Assembly (NCBI GenBank): GCA_001414485.1
Contig: LLEY01000004.1
Coordinates: 744,001-808,000, forward strand
DNA from: Calycina herbarum
Taxonomy: Eukaryota > Ascomycota > Leotiomycetes > Helotiales > Pezizellaceae
Length of the DNA: 64,000 nt
Reading direction: 5' to 3'
A model generated the notes under the pieces. It saw nothing but the letters and a program-made list of their open reading frames with translations. It did not search any database and had not been told where the DNA came from. This document shows positions 1-10,929 of the stretch, piece after piece; positions within the stretch are counted from its first letter, which is position 1; the number at the start of each line of letters is the position of its first letter. The position numbers were made by a program, and so were the translations under genes.

Positions 1-3000
1 GACCGCAAAACAAGGCTGATCTTGAGTCCAATACAGCTTCTGTCCAACAGTCTTCTGCAGCAGTACCTGCCGCTTCAGCATCGGCATCAGTAGTTCAAAA
101 TGCGAGTCCAAAGAGTGGGAGTAACGGTGGACAATCTACAATCAACGCTGTCCCAACTGTCGTCGCTTCAACCACAGCCGGCCCTTATTTAGAACCTGGA
201 AAGTCTCCAACGACTCCTCCATCGGTTCCCCCAGTAACTGTGCCAACAACTACACCAGGAAATATTCAACCAGTTCTACCGACGGCCCCTCGTGTGAATC
301 CTGGTGAGCAGACGGATAAACCGATAAGCCCACCTTTCATAGCTAGCACTCCTAGAGTCGTCGTCTCAACTCCAGATTCTTCTATTCCAGTATCTCAAGC
401 TACGTTTGCTGGCCCATATCTAGTTCCCGATACCCGTCGCATAACTGTAGGTTCTGGTGACTCTAAAACGCCCGGTCCCAAGCCCAACACTCCTGAGCCC
501 GTCGTGCCCATCACACCTGGTGGCCCCCCTATAACTCCAGGTCCTGGTCAGAATCCTACTCAAACTATTGCCTACACCACGAATGGACCTTACCTAGAGC
601 CAGGAGTTAGACCAGTGACCCCCGTAGCAGCACCTACATATTTGGCGCCAGGTGTGACCCAAGGAAAAGGAGCTGTGGAGACTGTAGGGGCTTTGCAAGC
701 TTCTGGTAAGAAGTGAAAATTCTCGTCTCAATAACCGTCGACTGAAATTGTTTAGCTGCAGGTAAAGAAGCCGTGAATACACAAGGGGAGGTGCCAGGCG
801 CGGTCCCGAATAGCCCAAATCCAAGTATTTGATATCTCTCCAGGGCTTGTATTTCGTTCGCTAATATTTTGTTTAGCCCAAGGATCACCTGTACTCACCG
901 TTCTTGACGGTCAAACATTCGCTGTCACTCCAGCTCGCACAGTTATCAATGGCGCAACATATACCCAAACACCTATATTGACAGTCGTTGACGCCAAGAC
1001 GTTGGCAATCACCCCAGCAGTCAATGTTGTTGACGGGAATACTTATACTCAAACTCCAGTATTCACGGTCGTGGATGGGAAAACTTACGCCGTAACACCT
1101 TATGTCACTGTTAGCAATGGCAAGACTTATACGACAACCCCGGGGCTTATAGCCAGTCCTTCAGTGACTCCGGGTGCCCCAGCCGGTGGATATCTTGAGT
1201 AAGTCCCAATTAATAAATAATAAAACCCAGTTCTGATACTGATTTCTTCCTTCTCCCAGGAACGATCCTACGGGCACTGCTTTACGCGCGACCGCAACCG
1301 TGGTCAATTCAACTGGAACTTATTATACCTGGTCAAATGGGGAAACTCACCTAGCCCCCCAAATAACTCTGCGGGAATATATATTAGTGGCATTTGTTCC
1401 CTTGATTGTGGCTGTCTTATACACAATCCCATGGCGTATTCTCGACGTGACGATTCGAGAAATGGAACCTTTCTATCAACTCAATCAAAAGGGGGGCGTC
1501 CTCGGAAAAGATTCCCTTTGCCTTGATTACAGTACATCATGGCTCATTACAACTCCCTTCAAAGCAATATCCCGTGGGCACATCATGCCATTTTGGTCTT
1601 CTCTTATATCGATTGCAGTCCTCATTCTCGCACCTATCTCGTCGGAAGCATTCTTCGTTAGTATCTATGGAGAGTGTGGGGCAGCTTCGAAGGGGCCTTG
1701 TCGTGCGGCATGGGGTGTCTATCCAATTCTCGGTCGTGCGATTCAAGGAATTCTAGCTTTCATCGCTATTCTCCTCATTCTTATTGCAATTTTTAACTAC
1801 CGTCGATCGTCAGGTGTGTATTCTGAGCCGTTGAGTCTGGCTGGTCTGGCTGTTTTACTCGCCAAATCACCACTCCTACGATGTTTTCGCCAAATTGATA
1901 GTATGGTCACCAACAAGGAATTGCGAGAAATAATTCAGGGAAAAAGGTTTACTCTTTCATCTTTCGTTGCGGAAGACCTGACACGCTGTCATGGTATTGT
2001 GCCTGTGGATATGGATTCTGAAGTTGGTTTTGCTTCAGTGGGGAGTATCAAAGAGAAGAAGGGAGCTTATACTTCCGTGCATACGGTTGACGAATTTGGC
2101 ATTGGGGAGTATGAGACGCTGCGGGCTCCTAATAGAGGTATGATCAAGTGGCATTCGGGCATGTCGTTCTGGAAGGATGTCAAGGAGAAGTCGCTATATT
2201 TTGGTGCTTTTCTTGGCATCGGGGGTTTGCTAACTATCATTACTTACTATCACTGGACCGGTCCTGATCCAGTTACGGGTAAGACGACTGGCTTTGAGAC
2301 TTTCATGGATTCTCAGGGTTTCGGCGTCAGATTCATGATGACCGCCTTGGGTGTAGTAATCAAACTCCTCTGGTCAAACGTAGATTACGGTTTGTCCCCC
2401 CAACTCCCTTTCTCCGCGCGAACCTAATCAACCCTCCCACTAGATCTCCGACGCACAACACCCTTCACCTCCCTCATCCGCGGCTCCTCAAACCCCAAAG
2501 ACTCACTCCTCGTACCCTTCCACGCCTCCCCCACAACCGCCATCCTCCCCTCGCTAAAACGAAAACACTTTATCGTAGCCTGGGTAGCCTTCCTCTCCTT
2601 CCTCTCGGAATTCCTCCCCATTTTCCTGGCCAACATCCCCTATTCCCCCGCCATGACAAAGGACGCCTACACATACTGTCATTTCCTCTCCATGGCTATC
2701 CTTATCCTCATGACTCTCGCCCTTCTCGTTCTACTGTTCAAGAAACCTGGTGGTGTGGGCTCACTTCCGAGGAGACCGGGGAAGGGAGGCGTGGTTAATA
2801 CAGTTATTTATCTTGCTGCACCTAGTGAGGCGGATTCTACGTTCTCTAATGTTTTTGGACGGGAGAGTGAACGAGAACGGGGGTTGTTGGATTGTTTGGC
2901 GGGATTAAGTACTGTTGGGGGAAAGGAGAGAGACGATGCAATTGTGGGGGTGGGAAGCCTTTACAGTCTAGGGGTTGTTGACGGGGGCGGGGATGAGAGG

Positions 3001-3096
3001 AGTTCCATTGGAGGGAGGAGAAGGAGCGCAGGTGAATTGAGAGAGGAATTGAGGATTGATGATGATCGGCGGGTGAGAAGACTTTTGTGTGAGTGA
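1..3096 (+). CDS. DUF3433-domain membrane protein with repeat-rich N-terminal region (5' truncated)
   Basis: The gene enters the window already open in frame 3. I read the exons as <3..705, 877..1198, 1260..2389 and 2444..3096; all joins keep frame and have GTAAG-type or GTTTGT donors and TAG/CAG acceptors. The visible N-terminal part is rich in Ser/Thr/Pro with recurrent YLEPG/YLAPG motifs. It is followed by six tandem 14-residue repeats and then a hydrophobic C-terminal half with several membrane segments and a charged loop. The arrangement of a low-complexity extracellular stretch followed by TM pairs and a conserved YDLRRTTPF-type motif after the last intron fits the fungal DUF3433 family. 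Its molecular function is not known; a cell-surface or plasma-membrane role is inferred. The true start and signal peptide lie upstream of the window. The low-complexity tail after residue VNTVIYLAAP looks disordered. Confidence 0.75.
877..1198 (+). repeat. Six tandem 14-residue coding repeats (42-bp unit)
   Basis: The second visible exon encodes successive units of the pattern T-V-x-x-G-x-T-Y/F-x-x-T-P-x-x, for example TVVDGKTYAVTPYV and TVSNGKTYTTTPGL. Six units follow without a spacer. Some substitutions break the Gly or Tyr, so the units have diverged at the protein level. Confidence 0.8.
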
Positions 3097-3653
3097 GCGT
3101 GTGGCGTGTGATTTTTGTCAGAATTTTCGAAATCAAGAGCGTTGGTGTTTTGGTGTTGGATTTGGAGCCTTGGAATGGTACCTCGAAATGCGATTATACC
3201 ACATAATTTTACTATATTCAGCAACGAGTCCGTGGTCTATTGTTGTGACTGAAGCTTGGGTATGCGAATCACCCAGCAAATTGCATAGCACTGCATGTAG
3301 TGTCTAGGTAGCCTTATAAGTGAAGATCAGAGAATTGATGAAATTCCTTCGCTGATCCTTCCGCTAGATTTCTTAGGACATGTGTGATTGGTTTGGTCGA
3401 AACCTCAAAATGGGATTGCAGTGCGAACGTCACTAGCGAACATCTGGCATTACCGAGTTTGTGCTAGCTTCCTGTCAACACCGCCGCTCAGGATGCTTGG
3501 CCCAAAGTAATTGATAGAACAATCTGATCCTTATATATATATCACCCATGAGACTTCAAAAGTCCTACGGCGTGATTCAAAAGCGCAAATTCGAACCTCA
3601 CTTCAATTACCGACTTAGACCTATACACAAAATATAATTGAAAAATCATCAAA
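3097..3653. other. Intergenic spacer and promoter of the DUF7702 gene
   Basis: I see no coding region. A short TATATATATAT stretch sits near 3530-3540, about 115 bp upstream of the next start codon, and could serve as an AT-rich core promoter. Confidence 0.4.
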
Positions 3654-4493
3654 ATGGGATCGTTCGAGTACAGGGATGCCATTTCAGTTATTCAAATAGT
3701 TATCTTTCCGATATTTTTATGGTTCGGTCTGAAATTCAAAAGGGAACAAAAGCCGGGATGGGTTAGCATCGGTTTCTTGTCACTCTGCCGAATTACCGGT
3801 GGTAGTTGCATGCTGGCCCTAATAACTCGAAATACAAGGGGACTTTGGGCTGCGGTGTTGGTTTATGAAGCCATCGGGATACTCTTATTGGTATTTTTAC
3901 TCTTGGAATTGCTTGAAAAAATGTTTGGCTCTCCTTTTCTGGCTTCCGTTTCCGCTGTCGCTAACGAAGTATGCAGAAATAATGCTACGACCCTTGTTCA
4001 TAAAAAGGTCTGCCTCATTCCACAACTGATCGCATATGTGGATCTGGGAGTATCAATCGTGGGCTTTGTGATGGTTGGCCAAGGAGAGGATGCACTTGCT
4101 CCTACTTCTTACAGTCGAGCCGGTATTGCACTCAATGCAGTTATATATTTCTGGATGGTCGGCACGTTTTCTGCGATTTGTCTGCGTGGAAGTCAAGTCT
4201 CAAAAACCCACAAACCTATCTTGATATGTGTGGCAATTTGCATCCCTTTTTTGGCCGTACGAATTGCTTATGCGCTGCTCTATGTTATTACGGCCAACAA
4301 GCTCTTCAATGCAATTGTTGGAAACCCCACCATATATCTACTCTTGACGACTTTTCCCGAGATCACTGTTGTGGGCGTATGCTCTTGGACAATCTCAAAG
4401 TTAGAGCTACCAGAAGGTAGTGCGAAGGAGGAGGAAATGGAGGATACGGAGAGTGGGAGGAGCGTTCCTGTGGCACAATCTCAGTCCAAGTGA
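3654..4493 (+). CDS. DUF7702-type seven-transmembrane protein
   Basis: This is a single-exon gene of 279 residues. The start lies in a good eukaryotic context (ATCAAAATGG). The protein begins with the short motif YRDAISVIQ, then shows about seven hydrophobic segments spread over residues 10-255. A conserved-looking R-I-T-G-G-S tract follows the second segment, and the acidic polar tail (residues 260-279) is probably cytosolic. The order matches the fungal integral-membrane family DUF7702, often annotated as hypothetical. No enzymatic motif is visible. Function is unknown; it could be a receptor-like or transport-associated membrane protein, but nothing in the sequence decides this. Confidence 0.65.
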   Translation: MGSFEYRDAISVIQIVIFPIFLWFGLKFKREQKPGWVSIGFLSLCRITGGSCMLALITRNTRGLWAAVLVYEAIGILLLVFLLLELLEKMFGSPFLASVSAVANEVCRNNATTLVHKKVCLIPQLIAYVDLGVSIVGFVMVGQGEDALAPTSYSRAGIALNAVIYFWMVGTFSAICLRGSQVSKTHKPILICVAICIPFLAVRIAYALLYVITANKLFNAIVGNPTIYLLLTTFPEITVVGVCSWTISKLELPEGSAKEEEMEDTESGRSVPVAQSQSK

Positions 4494-5109
4494 CGGTGTT
4501 TATTGAAGAATAAAGATTTGTGTCGGGAGCCATGAGTTTCAAGAACCTCAATGATTTATTCGAGTCTTGTTATATTGTTCCTCTAGTATCATCTTAGTCA
4601 ATTCCACGACTGGGGAAAGCTAGCCCTCAAAGTCCAAAAGATCAAGTCCACCAACCTCCATTTCTAATTTTTAAGCTTATCTTGGAAATTGAACTCTATT
4701 CTTTTGCCGTAACGCAAACTAGTTTCCTTCTAAGTTTATTCCAAGTCGACAAGCCAGGCGGCCCTTGAAAAACTCCCAAATCAGCAGATATTTCGTAATA
4801 GGAGACACTTCTGGAATACTGAGAAGTGGGGAAAAGTCCCAGTCTCACAGTCTTTTCTTGGACATATGAAATAAGGACACCGTCTCTGTATGACTCTCAT
4901 CGATTGGAAGGTTCTCATTTCAATTTCTCGACGGCCACAACCAGGGTTTCGAGTAGGGAGTAGACTCTTGCAATGTACTTCTTCTGAAGGACCTGCAGAC
5001 TTCCTGAGCGAGACTTAGCGAGAATTACATCGTATATGGATGATATTGAAAATCATCTACCAAGGACTTTTGGGGGCACCTGGGGGCACCTGGGGGTACC
5101 GGAAGCCCC
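4494..5109. other. Intergenic spacer with a short G-rich tandem repeat
   Basis: No gene is visible. At 5071-5099 a unit GGGGGCACCT is repeated almost three times in tandem (the last copy has GGTACC). The repeat sits next to the 3' remnant of the minus-strand BTB pseudogene. Confidence 0.5.
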
Positions 5110-5718
5110 AAAATAAGCCTTCGTGAATTGCCGAGAGTTGCTCGGTTAAATAAACTGGCCTCTTGAACACCCATGCCATTACAGTCTATCTGACATATTT
5201 TGCACTATTAGCTCGAGTGACACAGAAGACTCGACAAAACTTTGTGTAGATTCATGAAGCTCGTACTTGTCTATCAGCAGTGCCAAATAAAACATTTATT
5301 TCAAGGACTCCATGCGAGGCACAGAGCTGGTTTGTCCGTGTATGATGGCCATCAGTATTCCGAATGCGACAGGATCGTCTCCTGGGATGGTTATTTCAGT
5401 CCTTTCTTCCTATGTTCGTAGATTTTTGACTTCTTGAGATTCGTGGTTGAGCATGGCATTGAAGACTGGAGATGCGAGAGTGAGGTTTTTGGAAGAGAGA
5501 ATCATCTGAGCTCGATGGTTGCTCAGCTCCTGTGAATTCCTATTAGAGGCTGTCAGTGGCTCTTCTATAGCAAGCATATAATGTGGGAGATCTTACTTAT
5601 TTGCAACTGTTTGACCTGACACCGTAAATGGAGGACCTCCTGTGGGAATGGCCCCTTTTTGGTGAAGGTCACGTTCAAATCACCGCTAGAATAAAGAATT
5701 TTGGTTTCAGCAGACATA
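5110..5718 (-). pseudogene. Decayed BTB/POZ-domain gene
   Basis: Read on the minus strand, segments of a typical fungal BTB protein appear in the correct order. The start is MSAETKILYSSGDLNVTF (5718 down). Then come SSKNLTLASPVFNAML (about 5498-5450), TEITIPGDDPVAFGILM (about 5400-5350), HGQTSSVPRMESL, FYLALLIDKYELHES (about 5292-5248), and MAWVFKRPVYLTEQL in another frame (5179-5135). The order (SGD, sSK.L..aSpvF.aML, Dp.af..lm...HG, LidKYE, WvFkrp) is the family consensus. The frame is broken by an in-frame TAG at 5412-5410, a TAA at 5298-5296 and at least one frameshift before MAWVF. A possible intron lies near 5604-5560. BTB proteins are usually protein-interaction adaptors. This copy cannot make a full product. 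Confidence 0.7.
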
Positions 5719-5930
5719 TTTGAAAGGTTGTTTTGTGTGATATTGGACTGTTGCAACCTAAGGTTTTGGCAAGGACTTGTTATTGTACCAGTTTTGGAGG
5801 AGGTGAGTCAAGTTGTTCAACATGCTCTCAACATATTGCAGTGAATTTGAAATTGCATAAATCACCTGGGTGGAGAAAGATTGCGCTGGGTGAAACAAGC
5901 ATAGTGCTCATCTTAAAATATTACTATCAG

Positions 5931-7750
5931 CTAGAAACTGACGTTCATGCCAAGCGATTTATATATGTTTCCCTTTTTTTGAGCCAACGCAGGAGCATCG
6001 GAAGCAGCATCGCTCTCTGTATCGGTACGCGATTGATCAGAATTTTCCTCGGGCAAACGGTCCCATTGATAAGTCAACTTCCCCCAATTTGGAGTGATGT
6101 AAGCTACTCTGATCACGCTTTGGCGACTACTATAGACTTCATCGCCAATCATGATACATGTCCTGGTTTTCTCTCTTTCATTGGGAATTAATGCGGCGTG
6201 CCTCACGTCCCTATGTAAAGTAGCGACTCTTTTCTCGAATTTTCTCAAAAGTGACTCGCGTTGTGATTCATTCTCTCCCCATAATTTTGGCGGTAGAATA
6301 TCACAAAACCAAAGCACTCCTCCACCAACCACAATTTTAATTGCAAGAAAGACAACACAGCCGTCAGTTTTCCGTGCGCCTAAGCGTAGAAAACCACAGG
6401 AAATGCCACGACTCCTTGAAAAAGTAAATAAAAAGATTCCTTGATCTTCGTTAAAAAGATCTGGTGGATATGTCTCCGAACCAATAAACATTTTTGCACG
6501 CTCAAGCAGATATACCCCACGGTCAGACTCTGTGTAAGAGAGCTCTTTATCTAGCAAAGGTTTGGTGTCGTCAAATAGTAGCAAAATCCCGTCTGTTCGA
6601 GGTGGGACTTTCAGCACAGGAGAGTTGATAGTGCCCTTGATTCTGGATTGGACATATATATCCCGTTCGGCGACTTTCCAGTCGAGTGGTAGAAACACCG
6701 CTTTCGGTGGGAAGGATTCTCTATGGAATAACAGATAATTTTTCGCTCCCAAATCACAAATACTCCCATTGACGGGAATACATGCTCTCTGATCAGATCC
6801 AATTCCCTTCAATTGCGCATCTAGCAGAATAAAATAATAGGACCAGGCTTGAATCATCTCGACATTAATGTGAAGCCCAGCGTTCGTCATGGAGTATGTG
6901 GAAACTTTGCCTGCTTGCTTGTAGTACTGACAAAATTCCCGGAGTTTATGAAAACATCAGGAGAAGGGGCCAGCACACTCGTCCAACCAGGTGGAACCGC
7001 ATCATCCCATTGCCAGCAGAATATTGTATGATCATTAGAAATCTTGACGATTTCCTCCTGTAACCGCATAAAAGCTTTTGGTCCTTCCCCGTATAAGAGG
7101 GGCATGTTGATGTCGAATATTCCAAGCATGCAATAGGCCCTATCTTCGACTCTCGTTGTCACCCTTCTCGATAACCACGACATTCTCTTTGCCACACTGA
7201 CTGAATCCAAACGCGATGGGTCCATTAAAATGTCAACATCGATGCCGGTTATTTTTTCAATATGTACTGCCATCCCCGACGACCTGCTTCCAATATATTG
7301 CCATTCGCGCGAGTAAAACCCCACTTCTCTCGGGGCAATTATTTCTTGAAGTGTCCATCCTCGGCTCCACCATCGACTCCTCCGAAAGTACTTCAACGGA
7401 TCCGAGTCTCTGTCATCAACCCATGGAACGTCAACCAAATATACATAACAAACTTCTGCGTCTCGGTACCAGGCAAACATGGAGTTTATTGCTTCGCTCA
7501 ATTCAGAAGAGCTGGTTTTGTCGATGCAGTTGGTATCAACCCAGACGTACTCGAGATCATGTAATCGGGCTTGTCGACACGCTCCTTTGATTTTGAGGTA
7601 GCCTGGCTTTCGTGAGGCCGCATGAAGATCTTGCCAGTCTTGGAACGTAACCTCCCCATCTTCCCAGGTGTGAGAGAGGATAGCATAAGGTGGAATTCGA
7701 TCGCCAAAGAACTCTTCAAGCTCAAGTGTTTGAGTGTTGACGAGGCGCAT
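5931..7750 (-). pseudogene. HET-domain (heterokaryon incompatibility) gene with a frame break
   Basis: The N-terminal part (7750 down to 6887) is a clear HET domain: MRLVNTQTLELEEF, YAILSHTWEDGEVTF, then DCIDKTSSSELSEAINSM-type and RGWTLQEIIAP motifs, and later the EDRAYCMLGIFDINMPLLYGEG block. HET proteins act in allorecognition or in programmed cell death of fused cells. The frame ends at a TGA at 6889-6887. The C-terminal half (6890 to 5931, about 319 residues) starts in the -1 frame with YSMTNAGL, the usual motif just after the HET core. A one-base change near 6890-6900 would join them. Alternatively a 68-bp intron (6978-6911, GTGTGC...GCAG) also restores frame, but it would remove the LAPSPDVF block that is normally conserved here. 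So this is either a recent pseudogene, a sequencing error or an oddly spliced gene. Confidence 0.7.
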
Positions 7751-9600
7751 GCTGCCTGTTGACGATGTTCAGGATAGAATGGGGTAGTTGGTTTTCGATA
7801 TTTACCTCCACCCCTGTATCTTACATCGCTGAGTCAACTTGCGGCGCAGTCTGTGATTCATTGGGAAGTTCTCTTTTTTTCTTCCTCTGTTGGCTTGAAA
7901 GTTTGACCTATCATCCGCATACCCTATCGGTACGATAATATATGCTCACGGTTATAAGCTTCCAATTCTAATGGTGATGGGAGTTCTTTACTTCATCATG
8001 GTCACGTGACATACTCTCCTGAGCTCCCGTCTATCTCGTTGTCCTAACTTTCTAGTATACTCTGGAGCGTCCATACGGTTATTGGGAAAATTGCTGTTGT
8101 TTGGCCCAACGGGCTTAGGTTAGTAATTGTTCAGGAGAACGGATAGACTCCAAGAGAAAGCACAACATTCAAGACGAGGCTTGGCGTTTGAGTGGAAGCA
8201 TAGTCTTCAAGGGGTGAAATAAGGTTCAAGAGTAGTATCAGTTTTTGAAGAGGAAGAACATTCAAAATGAAGCATAAAGTTCAAGAAGGAGTTTCCCGTT
8301 GAATAGGAACTACGAGTGGCGCTCCCATGAAGAGATTATAGAACTCGCTAGCGGCTGCAACGTCCACTAAAAATAGCTTTCCGATTGAAGATATAACTTT
8401 CATCAGGGGAAGCCTCAAGAAATGTTCCGATCAAGAGAGTATGTCATTCAATCAAGGATTCCAGGTTTTAAAAATGTACATTCCTCTTATCTATTTAGAA
8501 CAAGATTACCCACGGCATCTCAATTGACCACTTTTACCGTTAACTCAATCGCAATCGCAATCGCAATCGCAAATTCCGAGAAAACATGCAGCAAAAGAGC
8601 GATGAAGAGAAAGAAGAAAAAGATCAATCATTACAGTATTAACAATTAAGCTAGACGGTAAACTTTCCACTTCTTTGTTCTCCTCTCCCCTCCCCATTCC
8701 TCTCTGCTTCTCCCCTTTCATGTTTTCCTTCTCTATATTAATTTTTAGCTCCTTTCGTTCGCGTTCTTATATATACAGTACTAATGCTCGCTATCCCCAT
8801 ACCACGAATACAAAAGAATAACCTCAGATTACCTTGCATTTTACTCCATCGGAAGCGGATTTGTAGCCTAAATCGTAGATTGAGGAAAAGTAGTATAACC
8901 GTAGCAGTAAGTACTCGGCTTCGAGGAAGGGAGGGTTCGTACCGTGAGAGCGCACGCCGCAATAGCCACGGGAGCGAGAAGTAGACGGATTTGAGAAATG
9001 CAAGAGAACATTATCTTTGGAACTATACGGCGTACACAAAAGGCCAGTAGAGAACGAGTATTGTTGCCATCTCGAGTTTTCGAACGCTAGAAAACGTATT
9101 CAATGTTTTCTTCCGATTCTTGAAGAGAATGTCAAACAATACCACTTTGAAGGTGATTCATCTGACCTGGATAATAGCTGCATAAGAAGGGCTTAGATAG
9201 CTACTTTTGACCCGAAAAGACAAGAACAATTCGAGGAGACCAACTCTAACAACTTCGATTCTTTATTCTGTTAGTTCGTAGAGTTGGTATAGAATTCAAA
9301 CTTTGCAAAGAAAGAAAGTATGGAGCCGGCTGCTGTAGAAGAGGATAACGACTTTGAACGTCCGAAAAGATTACTTGAAATTATCTTTGATAATCGCAAG
9401 AAAAGATCCAATACAAGTTCTGATGTTTGATATTAGATACTTTGACATTCTCCTCGAGAATTGGACGAAAATATTCGATGTGAGTTATTAAGTTCTACCG
9501 TTCGATAGGAGATATAGAGTTCGAAAAATTTCTTTGACATTCTAATCAACAGTCGGAAGAAAAGAGTCTATTTAAGCTTTAACGTTTGATATGGAATGCT
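7751..9600. other. Long gene-free spacer, left half
   Basis: No convincing coding region is visible. A stretch at about 8130-8330 repeats a loose TTCAAG/ACATTCAAGA motif every 25-35 bp. At 8546-8572 the hexamer TCGCAA is repeated four and a half times. Two blocks at about 9388-9440 and 9531-9594 resemble each other (TCTTTGA...GAAGAAAAGA...TTTGATAT), which suggests an old tandem duplication of about 145 bp. Confidence 0.5.
8546..8572. repeat. Hexanucleotide microsatellite (TCGCAA)n
   Basis: Four and a half perfect tandem copies of TCGCAA lie in the spacer upstream of the HET gene. Confidence 0.9.
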
Positions 9601-9617
9601 GTACTAGCTAGCAGATC

Positions 9618-10105
9618 TCTTAGTGAAGGTGACTTCTTCAAGGAACGTTTTTCAATACGTTAAATAGTCAAGAATTCATAGTCTGAAGTCTCCTTCTAAT
9701 GCCCCATTCTTTAGCGAAAGTTGCCTTTTCGAAAGTTGTACTAACAAAAGAACGTTATATAAGTTATTAAGGATTTAAGAATTCGTTTTCTGAACTTCCC
9801 TCTCAAGACCCTCTCTTCCAGCTAATGTTCGCTCTTCTCTTGCAAGTCGCACCTTGCAACGAACGATATCTATTTCGTTAAAAATTCAAGAATTCGTTTT
9901 CCGAAGTCTCCTCTTGAGACCAGCTCTTCTAGCGAACGTTAGATCTCCTGTTGCAAGTCGTACCTTACAACGAACGTTATCTATTTCATTACAATTTCAA
10001 GAATCCGCTTTCTGAAGTCTCCTCGTAAGACTACTCCCTCTTTTAGTGAACGTTAGATCTCCTATCGAAGGTTGTATTTTCCAATGAATGTCTTTATTTC
10101 AACGT
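9618..10105. repeat. Diverged tandem repeat of about 111 bp, four and a half copies
   Basis: The core AGAATTCGTTTTC (or close variants) recurs at 9671, 9778, 9889 and 10000, giving spacings of 107, 111 and 111 bp. Each unit also contains AGTCTCC, TAGCGAACGTT, GCAAGTCGTACCTT and CAACGAACG-type blocks in the same order. Copies differ by many substitutions, so this is an old array. Confidence 0.8.
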
Positions 10106-10139
10106 AATTTTAGAGAGAAAAGCTGCTATTTTAGTAAAT

Positions 10140-10690
10140 TTACTTGAGAAAGTATAGTTAGCTAGATATTTAAACTATTAAGACCCGATGCTTGCTTAAG
10201 AAAAAATCAAATGAAACTATGATAAAACCTCTATCTCTGTAAACTCAGCTCTACATCTTAATTCTCTCATCTGCTTTACCTATGGAAAACAAAAAGAAGC
10301 TACTTTTCTTTGTAAAATCTTTGAAAAAAAGAATAATTACCTGAACTGTCTGAAGAATGAAATCCTCAAGTACTTGACGAGGATGAGAGACGCGGTTGAA
10401 ATGTTGAAACAAAACACCTTTCAGTAAAATCATTCATATCTCAAAATTGACTAATTCAGTTTAGTTTATAAGAGGAATGAAACCCCGCTTTCATTGTAAC
10501 GTTGTTGAATAAAAAACAGTAACCTAAACTACTTGAGAAATCAAAACACCAAGTGCTTCACGAGCATGAGAAAAATCGTATGAAAATCTTAAACAAACTA
10601 CAACTCTAGCAACATTCTTCATATCTCTTAATTGCTCTCCCCTTTAAAGGCAATCGCATTTTACAAACGTTGTTACTGAACCGCTCGAAA
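10140..10690. repeat. Diverged tandem repeat of about 185 bp, three copies
   Basis: Three successive blocks share the order AAGTGCTT.ACGAG.ATGAGA, then AAACAAA.ACA, then CATATCTC..AATTG, and (in the last two) AACGTTGTTGAAT. The CATATCTC-type block lies near 10253, 10432 and 10618, so the period is about 180-186 bp. The array ends about 240 bp upstream of the next gene. Confidence 0.65.
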
Positions 10691-10929
10691 ATTCGCGAAA
10701 GAATGGTAGTCTTGGCATTTCACAATTCACCCCCTTTCCTAAGCGACAAAATTCACTCAAACAACAACTTCACAACAACTTCACTCACAACACGATGCAC
10801 CCAATGAAAAAAATTACACTTATCAACAGCAAGACTAGCCATATCAGCACGTGCACCACACAAAGAATTCTCCACCAGCCTCCATAAATACCCAATCGGA
10901 GCAACGAAGCTCCGTCTCCATCAACCACA

